Source of the DNA: JAJZQD01 sp021847735
Lineage (GTDB): Bacteria; Bacillota; Thermincolia; Thermincolales; UBA2595
Assembly (NCBI GenBank): GCA_027324025.1
Contig: DAHVYW010000073.1
Location: forward strand, 1 to 31,335
Length of the DNA: 31,335 bases
Direction of reading: 5' to 3'
Shown: one piece after another, positions 14,597 through 22,600 of the stretch
Layout: every line of letters starts with the position of its first letter
How positions within the stretch are numbered: the first letter of the stretch is position 1
Translations under genes and position numbers: made by a program
The notes under the pieces: model-generated
What the model was told of the DNA's origin: nothing
Seen by the model: only the letters and a program-made list of their open reading frames with translations
Database searches by the model: none

Positions 14597-14992
14597 ATGA
14601 AGGATTTGTTATGTGACGAGTTTCAAAACACCGTCTCCGAACTGTTGATCCGCCACCAAAGTATTCTTGATGTGTTGAGCAAGCTTCAGGAAGCCTCCGC
14701 CCGGATAAACCGGGCCGTTACCAAAGCGGTAACCAGCTGTGGGTGTATAAAGGTAAATGCCGAAAAAAGAAGTGTGCCCAACAATATCTCGATTTCGGAA
14801 CTTAAGGGTTATATTGATTCACACCTGAATGGCCAACTGTGCCCCAACTGCCAGGAAATTGTGGAAGCTGAAATAGGGCGAGACCTGTTTTACCTGGCGG
14901 CCTTGTGCAACCATCTGGACCTCAACCTCTATGACGTATTCATCAAAGAACACAAGAAACTTTCCACCCTCAGATTCTTTAACTTCACATAA
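14597..14992 (+). CDS. Conserved small Cys-containing protein of unknown function
   Basis: A 131-residue cytoplasmic protein that I recognise only as a type seen in Clostridia, sometimes labelled DUF1573; I do not trust that label. Residues 10-45 are helical. Six cysteines are spaced C6, C48-x-C50, C82-x2-C85 and C104, so CGC and CPNC could bind a metal or form a redox pair. The C-terminal half (EIGRDLFYLAALCNHLDLNLYDVFIKEHKK) is helical and reminiscent of MazG-like folds, without its acidic motif. The start is supported by AGGGGGG six bases before the ATG, a perfect promoter and a following terminator. It is the only plus-strand gene between the left edge and 29 kb. Confidence 0.8.
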   Translation: MKDLLCDEFQNTVSELLIRHQSILDVLSKLQEASARINRAVTKAVTSCGCIKVNAEKRSVPNNISISELKGYIDSHLNGQLCPNCQEIVEAEIGRDLFYLAALCNHLDLNLYDVFIKEHKKLSTLRFFNFT

Positions 14993-15028
14993 TTATATGA
15001 CGGATATAATATTTAATACTTAATTAAC

Positions 15029-15060
15029 AAAAGACAGGTGTAATTACCTGTCTTTTCCTT
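15029..15060 (+). terminator. Terminator after the small Cys-rich gene
   Basis: An 11-bp perfect stem AAAAGACAGGT / ACCTGTCTTTT with a six-base loop is followed by CCTT. The A/T ends make it work in both directions. It lies 37 bases past the stop codon. Confidence 0.85.
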
Positions 15061-15120
15061 ATTTCTTACGAACCACCGCGCCTGGCTATCCGCTGCCTCC
15101 GCAGTGCCTCGCCATCCACG

Positions 15121-15165
15121 GCGAATGTGGCATGTACTCCGAGGTTACGGCTTAAATGTTTGAGT
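15121..15165. repeat. Half copy of an interspersed repeat
   Basis: The block from GTACTCC (15134) through AGGTTACGG to AAATGTTTGA matches the block at 15251 (GTACTCC, AGGTCACGG, AAATTTTTGA) base for base, with few differences. The left arm that would make a hairpin is missing. It is in the same orientation as the full element to its right. The 370-base gap between the small gene and disA is otherwise without genes. Confidence 0.6.
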
Positions 15166-15191
15166 TACAAAGCCAAGTTAAACCGACTTCC

Positions 15192-15363
15192 GGGATGTTC
15201 AAAAGCGAGTATAGCAAGGAAAAAATTTGACCGTGGCCGGAGGCGTACTTGTACTCCCAGGTCACGGTCAAATTTTTGACGCAGCTAGACGCCGCTTTTC
15301 CCCGCAAGGGGCAGGCCGCATTTCTATGCGCTAAAGCGCCGAGAACTGCGCACTCAACATCCC
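15192..15363. repeat. Nested long inverted repeat downstream of disA
   Basis: The outermost arms are GGGATGTT (15192-15199) and AACATCCC (15356-15363). The next pairing is AAAAGCG (15201) with CGCTTTT (15293-15299), flanked by imperfect TATAGC/GCTAGA. The innermost arms are a perfect 15-bp pair, AAAAATTTGACCGTG (15221-15235) and its complement (15263-15277), around GTAC-TT-GTAC. The right end stops two bases before the disA stop codon. It may double as the disA-radA transcript end, but there is no U-run after it on the minus strand. Confidence 0.65.
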
Positions 15364-15364
15364 A

Positions 15365-16444
15365 TTACCAGTGGTGTCTGTCCAGCAATATCTGGTCCCT
15401 ATACCGTTTCAAGCCTTCCTTGATGGCTTTGGCCCTGACTTCCCCAATACCTTCAACGTCATCAAGTTCTTCAATGGAGGCGTTAAGGATTCTCTGAAGT
15501 GACCCGAATGTCTCTACCAGATTTTTGATTACCGGCCACGGCAGCCTGGGTATTTTATTTAAAATTCTGTACCCCCGCGGGGAAACAGACTCATCTAAGA
15601 TGCTGGAACTGCCCGTATATCCCAGGGCCCGGCATATTAAAGATAAGTCCAATAAATCTTCGGCATCCCACTGCCCAATGGTGTGCAGCACTTCTTCGGG
15701 ATGCTTGTCCGCATGTAAATAGTAGTCCTCAATAATCAGCAGCCCGTCATCTTCCACATTGGCGATTAACTCATCTAACTGCATGCTTACCAGGCGGCCT
15801 TCAATCCCAAGTTCCCCGATATATGTCTCAATCTCCTTAACAATTCGCACCACCATTTCGGTCCTCTGGATGGCTTTGGCAACGTCATAAAGGGTGACCA
15901 GGTCCTGAAATTCGAGAGTGCTTAGGGTTGCCAGGGCTTTGTCAAGCACTACCTTGTATTTTTCCAGAGTTTGCACTGCCTGGTTGGCCTTAGTCAAAAT
16001 AACTCCAATATCCCTGAGGACATATTTTCCCGTCCCTTTATAAATTATGATTACGTTTCTTCTCTGGGAAATGGAAATAACCATTGACCCGGTCTGGCGC
16101 GCCACCCTTTCAGCCGTTCTGTGGCGTATCCCGGTTTCCGCCGAAGGAGTAGCAGGGTCAGGAATTAGCTGGGTGTTGGCAAACAAGACCCTTTTGGCAT
16201 CAGCTGTCAAGATGATGGCGCCATCCATTTTGGCCAGTTCGTAGATGTTGGCATGAGTGAGGTCTGCGTTTATTTCGAACCCCCCGTCAATAATCTCCGA
16301 AACCTGGGGAGTGTCGCCAATCACTATCAGGGCACCCGTGCGGGCACTCTGGATGTTTTCCAGTCCCTCCCGCAGGATAGTACCCGGCGCCAATACCCTG
16401 ATAGCCTTAAGAAACTCTCCATCAAGTAGTTGTTCGTCCTTCAA
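15365..16444 (-). CDS. disA: DNA integrity scanning protein, diadenylate cyclase
   Basis: DisA makes cyclic di-AMP from two ATP and scans DNA for branched or damaged sites. The 359-residue length is typical. The N-terminal DAC domain has the catalytic DGA (74-76) and RHR (107-109, in GIRHRTAER). A helical spine domain covers about 145-290, and a RuvA-like helix-hairpin-helix DNA-binding domain closes the protein (IEELDDVEGIGEVRAKAIKEG). The start is TTG at 16442-16444, overlapping the radA stop as TTGA, with GGGGG upstream. The radA-disA pair, both acting at branched DNA, is conserved in Firmicutes. Confidence 0.97.
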   Translation of the reverse strand: MKDEQLLDGEFLKAIRVLAPGTILREGLENIQSARTGALIVIGDTPQVSEIIDGGFEINADLTHANIYELAKMDGAIILTADAKRVLFANTQLIPDPATPSAETGIRHRTAERVARQTGSMVISISQRRNVIIIYKGTGKYVLRDIGVILTKANQAVQTLEKYKVVLDKALATLSTLEFQDLVTLYDVAKAIQRTEMVVRIVKEIETYIGELGIEGRLVSMQLDELIANVEDDGLLIIEDYYLHADKHPEEVLHTIGQWDAEDLLDLSLICRALGYTGSSSILDESVSPRGYRILNKIPRLPWPVIKNLVETFGSLQRILNASIEELDDVEGIGEVRAKAIKEGLKRYRDQILLDRHHW

Positions 16445-17811
16445 TCACTCACCCCCAATGCTATGTCAAAGGCTTCGCTCACCTTTTCCACTCCGATTAC
16501 TCTAACTTTAGCAATGTCTCTGCACTGGTTCAAATTAGCATTTGGAACAATAAAGGTCGTAAAACCCATCTTGGTTCCTTCGTGTATTCTTTTGGCCGTC
16601 TGACCAATCCCCCTTACCTCCCCGGTCAAGCCGATTTCGCCGAGCACAACGGTGAACGGGTCGACAGGTGTATCCCTGAAGCTGGAAGCTACAGCAACTG
16701 CAACACCCAGATCCACTGCCGGTTCATCAAGCCTCACCCCTCCGGCCACATTAACATAGGCATCCTGGTTACCCAGGTGCATCCCGACCCTTTTCTCCAG
16801 AACCGCCATAATAAGGTTTACCCTGTTATAATCTATCCCGCTGGTCATCCTGCGGGGATTGCCAAAACTGCTGGGGCTCACCAGGGCCTGAATCTCTACC
16901 AGGACAGGTCTGGTGCCTTCCATCCCAGCTACCACCACCGAACCGGAAACACCGGTAGGCCGCTCCGCCAGAAACATTTCCGAAGGGTTTGACACTTCGG
17001 TCAGACCGTGCTCCCCCATTTCAAAAACGCCAATTTCATTAGTGGAACCAAACCTGTTTTTAACCGCCCTGAGAATTCTGAATGTATGGTGCCGCTCCCC
17101 TTCAAAATACAGGACGGCGTCTACCATGTGTTCAAGGACCCGCGGCCCCGCAAGAAAACCTTCTTTCGTCACATGTCCCACAATTATGACCGGGATGTTC
17201 TGGGATTTCGCCATTTTTATAAGAAAACCGGTACATTCCCTGACCTGAGCCACACTCCCCGGGGCAGAGGAAATACCTTCAGTAAAAACCGTCTGGATTG
17301 AATCAATAACAATTAATTCGGGGGTACATTGTTTCACATGGCCCTCAATCCGTTCCAAAGAGGTTTCTGTTACGACATACAGGTTGTCTGTGATAACCCC
17401 CAGCCGGGCGGCCCTCATTTTTGTCTGTTGGACCGATTCCTCGCCGGTGACATACAAAGAAACCCCTTGGGCCCCGGCTATTTCTGAAGCAGCCTGTAAA
17501 GCCAGGGTTGATTTGCCGATACCGGGGTCCCCCCCTATCAATATCATAGAACCGGGGACTACCCCGCCGCCTAACACCCGGTCGAGTTCACCGATGCCTG
17601 TACTCATTCTTTGTTCGGCAATATCTGACACCTGAGTAATAGATACGGGTTTCGATTCGGGAAAGTGGGGGTCTCTGGACCCTTTCCCCGGATTAAGTTC
17701 CTCAATCATTGAATTCCATTTGCCACAGCCAGGACAACGCCCGCACCACTTGGGCTCTTCGTGGCCGCATTCCTGGCAGACAAACCTGTACTTGTTCTTT
17801 AGCTTTGCCAC
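16441..17811 (-). CDS. radA: DNA repair protein RadA (Sms)
   Basis: RadA is a RecA-like helicase that extends branches during recombination and natural repair. The 456-residue product has an N-terminal zinc finger (Cys12, Cys15, Cys26, Cys29), a Walker A GGDPGIGKST (93-102), the RadA-specific KNRFG motif (251-255) and a Lon-protease-like C-terminal domain without catalytic function. The start is GTG at 17809-17811 with GAGG six bases before it. It is followed without a gap by disA, and a promoter lies 36-64 bases upstream. Confidence 0.97.
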   Translation of the reverse strand: MAKLKNKYRFVCQECGHEEPKWCGRCPGCGKWNSMIEELNPGKGSRDPHFPESKPVSITQVSDIAEQRMSTGIGELDRVLGGGVVPGSMILIGGDPGIGKSTLALQAASEIAGAQGVSLYVTGEESVQQTKMRAARLGVITDNLYVVTETSLERIEGHVKQCTPELIVIDSIQTVFTEGISSAPGSVAQVRECTGFLIKMAKSQNIPVIIVGHVTKEGFLAGPRVLEHMVDAVLYFEGERHHTFRILRAVKNRFGSTNEIGVFEMGEHGLTEVSNPSEMFLAERPTGVSGSVVVAGMEGTRPVLVEIQALVSPSSFGNPRRMTSGIDYNRVNLIMAVLEKRVGMHLGNQDAYVNVAGGVRLDEPAVDLGVAVAVASSFRDTPVDPFTVVLGEIGLTGEVRGIGQTAKRIHEGTKMGFTTFIVPNANLNQCRDIAKVRVIGVEKVSEAFDIALGVSD

Positions 17812-17846
17812 ACAGTACCTCTTAAATTAGGATTTCTTAACATATA

Positions 17847-17875
17847 ATTATACCACGAAATACTATGCCGGACAA
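17847..17875 (-). promoter_or_regulatory. Sigma-A promoter of radA-disA
   Basis: Minus strand TTGTCC (17870-17875), a 17-base spacer and TATAAT (17847-17852), about 36 bases before the radA GTG. No LexA box was noticed. Confidence 0.8.
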
Positions 17876-17881
17876 GCAACC

Positions 17882-17906
17882 GGAGCAGGCTGTGTGGAGC
17901 AGGCTG
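17882..17906. repeat. Short direct repeat upstream of radA
   Basis: GGAGCAGGCTG occurs twice, separated by TGT (17882-17892 and 17896-17906), just upstream of the radA -35 box. It could be a regulator site or a simple local duplication. The 636-base gap 17812-18448 otherwise holds repeats and the clpC terminator. Confidence 0.5.
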
Positions 17907-18140
17907 CAGTGAGTAAAAAGAGAAAAAACCGGAAGGTTTGTATAAACAACCACCTATATGATTTCTAGGATTCCCGACACAAACGAAAATATAATCTTCA
18001 TCTGTGAGCTCTATATAATTACTTCCAAGCCGTTATTCAACATTATACTAGTGCCCCTTCAAGCACCGTTAACCTTGTTTTTTTAAATTAAACCGATAAA
18101 GATATCAATACCGCCAGGATGTACCGTACGAGAATGAAAA

Positions 18141-18278
18141 TTAGCCGCAGATTACGCTGATGAAAGCGGATTAAACCAAAGAATATGATTACCACAAAGT
18201 CACAAAGTTTAAGCTTTGCTTTTAAGAAGCCCCGTCTTTATTCTTTATGCTCCAAAGAATCGCTTTACCCTTTGTGGT
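18141..18278. repeat. Remnants of widespread bacterial intergenic repeats
   Basis: TTAGCCGCAGATTACGCTGA (18141-18160) and the GCGGATTAAACC that follows resemble a ubiquitous intergenic repeat built on ATTACGC/CGGATT. A facing pair ACCACAAAG (18191-18199) and CTTTGTGGT (18270-18278) resembles another common repeat (CACAAAG-rich). No gene is seen here. Identification is by recall, not by comparison. Confidence 0.5.
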
Positions 18279-18295
18279 TATAAAACAGCCACAAG

Positions 18296-18339
18296 CTAAA
18301 AAGGCGCGCATATTTCAGTCCCCTATGTGCGCGCCTTTC
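18296..18339 (-). terminator. Terminator after clpC
   Basis: Minus strand AAAGGCGCGCA and TGCGCGCCTTT form a long GC-rich stem with an 18-base interior, followed by a run of five T. It lies about 110 bases past the clpC stop and closes the stress cluster. The stem is symmetric enough to act on the other strand too. Confidence 0.8.
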
Positions 18340-18448
18340 TGTACTACATACCTTGGCCTTTACCAACTGCGGAGCCGTCACCGCTTTAGCGGTTTTACGG
18401 ATCCGGCGTACTCCTTGCGAGTGAAATTTGGCAAAGTTATATATTTTT

Positions 18449-20872
18449 CTAGACTTTGTTAACCACGATTTCCTTTTCTTTGGCACCGACACGGACCTTA
18501 TCTCCGGTTTTAAAGGTTCCTTTCAGGAGTTCGTCTGAAAGACGGTCTTCCACATGCCTCTGGATAGCTCTGCGTAAGGGCCTGGCCCCATACATCTGGT
18601 CAAAGCCCTCTTTGGCCAAAATCTCCTTCGCTTCGTTGGTTACCTCGATTTTGATATCATTTTCGGCAAGCCTTTTGGCCACTTCTTTGATCATAAGGTC
18701 AACTATTTGCTTGATATGGTCTTCGTTAAGGGTATGGAAGACAATTATCTCATCAATCCTGTTTAGGAACTCGGGTCTAAAGGTGCGGCGAAGCTCACCG
18801 GTAACCTTATTTTTCATATCCTCATAACCTTTATCCAGCCCCTGGGGCCTAAAGCCAAGACCGCTCTCTCGCTTAAGCAGTTCCGCCCCCACGTTTGATG
18901 TCATAATAATAACGGTATTGCGGAAGTCAACAGTCCTGCCCCTGGCATCTGTCAGCCTGCCATCTTCCAGAACCTGCAGAAGAACATTGAAGACTTCGGG
19001 GTGGGCCTTCTCTATTTCGTCCAGAAGAATCACAGTATAGGGCTTCCGCCTTATAGCTTCGGTCAGCTGCCCACCTTCGTCATACCCCACGTATCCCGGG
19101 GGCGCTCCGACCAGTCTGGAGACTGCATGCTTCTCCATGTACTCAGACATATCTATTCTGACCAGTGCATCCTCATCACCGAAAAGCGCATCGGCCAGAG
19201 CCCTCGCCAATTCAGTCTTGCCCACGCCGGTTGGACCCAGGAAGATAAAGGAGCCGACCGGCCGTTTCGGGTCTTTAAGCCCCGCCCTTGCCCTGCGCAC
19301 AGCCTTGGAGACGGCCTCAACCGCTTCATTTTGACCAATTACACGCTGGTGAAGGATTTCTTCCATCTTAAGAAGCCGCGCGCTCTCTTCCTCTGCAAGC
19401 TTTTTGACCGGGATGCCGGTCCAACTGGAAACGATGTGGGCAATATCATCTTCCGTGACCTTCCTCTTTTCCAAACCCTTCTGCTTTTCCCAATCCTTTT
19501 TGACAGACTCAAGTTCTTCCTTCATTTTTTGTTCAGTATCCCTTAACTTGGCGGCCTTTTCAAACTCCTGGGCCGAAATTGCGGCCTCTTTTTCCTGGCG
19601 AACCTTGTCCAACTCCCCCTCTTTCTCCTTAATACCCGGAGGAGCTGTATAGGACTGCAGCCTGACCCGGGATGCGGCTTCGTCAACCAGGTCAATGGCT
19701 TTATCAGGTAGGAACCGGTCCGAAATGTAGCGGTCAGACATCTTTACTGCCGCATCAATAGCCTCGTCAGATATTTTTACCCGGTGGTGCGCTTCGTACC
19801 GGTCCCGCAGACCGCGCAAAATCTCCAAGGCCTCCTCCACCGTCGGTTCGTCAACTGTAATTGGCTGGAACCGCCTTTCCAGGGCAGGGTCCTTCTCAAT
19901 ATACTTGCGGTACTCATCAAGGGTTGTGGCTCCGATACATTGAAGCTCTCCCCTGGCCAGTGCCGGTTTTAAAATATTGGCCGCATCAATAGCGCCCTCG
20001 GCTGCACCCGCCCCAATCAGGGTATGCAGTTCATCGATAAAAATTATTATATTGCCGGCATTGCGGATTTCTTCAGTGACCTTTTTCAGCCGTTCCTCAA
20101 ATTCACCGCGGAATTTCGTACCGGCTACCACAGACGCCAGGTCAAGAGTAACCACGCGCTTGTTGAAAAGTGTTTCGGGAACGTTTTCCTCGTCAATCCT
20201 TTGGGCCAGGCCTTCGGCAATGGCAGTTTTCCCGACCCCCGGCTCTCCGATAAGAACCGGGTTATTTTTTGTTCTCCGGCTCAAAACCTGGACAACCCTC
20301 TCTATCTCTTTTTCCCTGCCCACGACCGGGTCTAACTTACCCTCCTTGGCCAAGGATGTAAGGTCTCGGCCAAACTCTTCAAGATTGGGGGTCTTGGTTT
20401 GGGGCTGGTTCGGTTTTGCCTGCCCTCCTGTAGGGGCGTAACCACTAAGCATTTCAATAACTTCCTGGCGGACTGACTGTAAGTTGGCCCCCAGATTTTG
20501 CAGCACAGAGGCAGCAACACCCTCGCCTTCCCTGATTAAACCAAGCAGGAGGTGTTCGGTACCAATATAGTTGTGCCCAAGATTTCTTGATTCGTCAAAG
20601 GCTAATTCCAAAACCTTTTTAGATCTCGGGGTGAACCCGATTTCCCCAACTACAATGGCTCCCCCTTTGCCGATGATTTTATCGACTTCTCCCCTAACTT
20701 TTTCTAACTCCACGCCCAATTCCTGAAGCACTTTGGCCGCGATTCCCTCGCCTTCCCTGATAAGCCCGAGCAGCAAATGCTCGGTTCCTACATAAGGGTA
20801 GTTTAACCGCCGCGCTTCTTCCTGGGCAAGCATCAAAACCTTTTGCGATCTTTCCGTAAATCTGCCAAACAT
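18449..20872 (-). CDS. clpC: ATP-dependent Clp protease ATPase subunit ClpC
   Basis: Class 1 HSP100 unfoldase that feeds substrates, including arginine-phosphorylated proteins, to ClpP. The 807-residue protein has two Clp-N repeats (about 1-145), AAA domain 1 with Walker A GEPGVGKT (209-216), a short UVR-containing middle region (about 415-455, QEFEKAAKLRD), and AAA domain 2 with GPTGVGKT (546-553). The C-terminal tail is short. The ATG at 20870-20872 is eight bases after GGAGG; a GTG nine bases earlier touches the binding site. It is the last gene of the ctsR-to-clpC cluster, right behind mcsB, its usual partner. clpP is not in the window. Confidence 0.97.
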   Translation of the reverse strand: MFGRFTERSQKVLMLAQEEARRLNYPYVGTEHLLLGLIREGEGIAAKVLQELGVELEKVRGEVDKIIGKGGAIVVGEIGFTPRSKKVLELAFDESRNLGHNYIGTEHLLLGLIREGEGVAASVLQNLGANLQSVRQEVIEMLSGYAPTGGQAKPNQPQTKTPNLEEFGRDLTSLAKEGKLDPVVGREKEIERVVQVLSRRTKNNPVLIGEPGVGKTAIAEGLAQRIDEENVPETLFNKRVVTLDLASVVAGTKFRGEFEERLKKVTEEIRNAGNIIIFIDELHTLIGAGAAEGAIDAANILKPALARGELQCIGATTLDEYRKYIEKDPALERRFQPITVDEPTVEEALEILRGLRDRYEAHHRVKISDEAIDAAVKMSDRYISDRFLPDKAIDLVDEAASRVRLQSYTAPPGIKEKEGELDKVRQEKEAAISAQEFEKAAKLRDTEQKMKEELESVKKDWEKQKGLEKRKVTEDDIAHIVSSWTGIPVKKLAEEESARLLKMEEILHQRVIGQNEAVEAVSKAVRRARAGLKDPKRPVGSFIFLGPTGVGKTELARALADALFGDEDALVRIDMSEYMEKHAVSRLVGAPPGYVGYDEGGQLTEAIRRKPYTVILLDEIEKAHPEVFNVLLQVLEDGRLTDARGRTVDFRNTVIIMTSNVGAELLKRESGLGFRPQGLDKGYEDMKNKVTGELRRTFRPEFLNRIDEIIVFHTLNEDHIKQIVDLMIKEVAKRLAENDIKIEVTNEAKEILAKEGFDQMYGARPLRRAIQRHVEDRLSDELLKGTFKTGDKVRVGAKEKEIVVNKV

Positions 20873-20891
20873 AGGGTTCACCTCCGTATTC

Positions 20892-21965
20892 TTAATTGGT
20901 TCCAGCTTCCAAAAGTTTCTCCCTGATAACTTCAGCCATGAATAAATCCCGCTCTTCGGATTCTAAAGGCCGGTCTGCCTTTTCTACCAGCATAGCCGAC
21001 CTGGTCAGCACAATTAACTCGTTAATTTTACCAAAGCTCAGGTCCTTTAAAATTCCCAGTTCAGCACCCAGCCTAATATCGGAGATATTGGTTAGAGCCT
21101 CCTGTGAACTCATCATTCTGGCGTACTTCATAATCCCAAAGGCGCGGTAAACCTTGTCTTCCAGGAAAGACCGGTTATCTTTAAAGATTTTTTCCTTAGT
21201 CGTCCGCTCCTGTACAATAATCCGTTTGGTAACCGCCAGTAAGTTTTTTACGATTTCTTCCTCAGTTTGCCCCATGGTGACCTGGTTTGAAACCTGGAAC
21301 AGATTACCATAAGCCTCTGTCCCTTCACCGTAATACCCACGTACAGCCAAACCCAACTGGGAAATAGCGCGGATAATCTTACTAACCTGATCGGCCATCA
21401 CCAGGCATGGCAGGTGGACCATAACCGAAGCCCGCAACCCCGTTCCCACGTTAGTCGGGCATGATGTCAGGTATCCTCTTTTTTCACAAAAGCTGTAATC
21501 CAGGCTTTTTTCCAGTAAGTCATCAATTTTGTCCGCCAGATTCCAGGTCTTTTCCAATTGTAACCCCGGCTGCAGGCATTGAATTCTTAGGTGATCTTCT
21601 TCGTTGACCATAATACTTATAGACTCATCAGGGGCAATAACCGCCGCCCGGTTTCCGGGATTTTCAATGTGAGATAGGCTAACCAGGTGTTTTTCCACCA
21701 GTACTTGCCGCTCGGTCTGGGTTAGTTCGGCCAGGTCGATAAATTCCAAGGGGCCGATTTCCCGGACCATTTCCTCTTTGGAGACTGTCTCCCTGACTGC
21801 CTGAAAAACCTGGCCGGCTTGTTCCTCAGATAAAAAATGGGGAAACGGGAAACCACTCAAGTTCCTGGCTAACCTTATGCGGGAACTGATTACAACGTCA
21901 CTGTCGGGTCCCGTCCCTTCCATCCATTTGCTATGGATATTGCTTATCATCTCTTTTATAGACAT
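20892..21965 (-). CDS. mcsB: Protein arginine kinase McsB
   Basis: McsB phosphorylates arginine residues on proteins, marking them for ClpC-ClpP and inactivating CtsR. The 357-residue product belongs to the phosphagen kinase fold. Nucleotide-site motifs SSRIRLARN (27-35), NEEDHLR (121-127, with the catalytic acidic residue) and CPTNVGTGLRAS (169-180, with reactive Cys169) are intact. The C-terminal region (LGAELGILKDL) is the arginine-phosphate binding part. The ATG at 21963-21965 follows GGAGG. It lies 11 bases after mcsA and 19 before clpC, matching the classical order. Confidence 0.97.
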   Translation of the reverse strand: MSIKEMISNIHSKWMEGTGPDSDVVISSRIRLARNLSGFPFPHFLSEEQAGQVFQAVRETVSKEEMVREIGPLEFIDLAELTQTERQVLVEKHLVSLSHIENPGNRAAVIAPDESISIMVNEEDHLRIQCLQPGLQLEKTWNLADKIDDLLEKSLDYSFCEKRGYLTSCPTNVGTGLRASVMVHLPCLVMADQVSKIIRAISQLGLAVRGYYGEGTEAYGNLFQVSNQVTMGQTEEEIVKNLLAVTKRIIVQERTTKEKIFKDNRSFLEDKVYRAFGIMKYARMMSSQEALTNISDIRLGAELGILKDLSFGKINELIVLTRSAMLVEKADRPLESEERDLFMAEVIREKLLEAGTN

Positions 21966-21976
21966 TGGGAAACCTC

Positions 21977-22492
21977 CTAACCGATCTCGTTTTCCAGACC
22001 GCGAATGTTGTCCCTGATTTCTGCGGCCCTTTCATATTCTTCGTGGTTGACGGCCTCCTGCAGTTCCTGTTTCAATTTTTCGATTTCCTTGCGAATACCA
22101 AGGGTTCCCCCGATCCGTTTGGGAATCTTGCCTGTATGCCGCGGGTTGCCGTGGACCCGGCGCAGCACCGGGTCCAGTTTATTTTCAAAGACCTCGTAAC
22201 ACTTGGGACAGCCGAGCTTACCAATATGGGAGAACTGGGCATCGGTAAACCCACACTGTTCGCATTGAACAGGCTTGGCCTTGGCCACATTAACGGGCTG
22301 ATTTCCGGGTAACGGCTGGTTAAATAAATCGGCAAATATATTTTGCAGTATTAACTTCGGCTCTAAACCAAAACCTATGTCGTTTTCACTCAGGGCACAT
22401 ACTTCGCACAGGTTGGTTTCTGTTTTGTTACCGTTGACAATCTGGGTCATGTGGACAGTTGCCGCCCTTTGCTGGCATTTTTCACACAACAT
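21977..22492 (-). CDS. mcsA: McsB activator McsA, zinc-finger and UVR protein
   Basis: McsA activates the McsB arginine kinase and is a target of oxidative and heavy-metal stress. The 171-residue protein has two zinc-binding groups, C3-x2-C6/C29-x2-C32 and C77-x2-C80/C95-x2-C98, and a C-terminal UVR motif (about 134-168, NHEEYERAAEIRDNIRGLE). The ATG at 22490-22492 has a weak ribosome binding site (AAGAAG). A small upstream reading frame with a far better site ends nine bases before it (see 22501-22536). It lies between clpB and mcsB rather than after ctsR. Confidence 0.95.
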   Translation of the reverse strand: MLCEKCQQRAATVHMTQIVNGNKTETNLCEVCALSENDIGFGLEPKLILQNIFADLFNQPLPGNQPVNVAKAKPVQCEQCGFTDAQFSHIGKLGCPKCYEVFENKLDPVLRRVHGNPRHTGKIPKRIGGTLGIRKEIEKLKQELQEAVNHEEYERAAEIRDNIRGLENEIG

Positions 22493-22500
22493 CGTCTTCT

Positions 22501-22536
22501 TTACCGGACGGTTGCATAACAGGTATGCAAATCCAA
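22501..22536 (-). other. Possible 11-codon leader peptide before mcsA
   Basis: TTG at 22534-22536 follows a strong GGGAGGAATTTA and opens an 11-codon frame (MDLHTCYATVR) that stops with TAA at 22501-22503, nine bases before the mcsA ATG. It is out of frame with mcsA. A TTGCATA/TATGCAA pair overlaps it. It could couple translation to mcsA, whose own site is weak. It may equally be chance. Confidence 0.3.
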
Positions 22537-22561
22537 TAAATTCCTCCCTTCCTAAATTCCC

Positions 22562-22587
22562 ATCTCAAATATATAATACGTTGAGAT
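22562..22587. promoter_or_regulatory. Inverted repeat between clpB and mcsA
   Basis: ATCTCAA (22562-22568) and TTGAGAT (22581-22587) are perfectly complementary around a 12-base AT-rich centre, in the 108-base gap after clpB. No U-run follows, so it is not a usual terminator. It could be an operator or a processing stem inside the long transcript. Confidence 0.4.
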
Positions 22588-22600
22588 TTCTGTTATACCA

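Noticed and set aside
15192..15363. Insertion sequence ends
   Set aside because: There is no transposase frame inside and no clear target duplication; the structure is a nested palindrome.
18265..18492. A basic 75-codon frame overlapping the clpC 3' end
   Set aside because: It crosses the terminator stem and the end of clpC, and its composition looks like read-out of repeat sequence.
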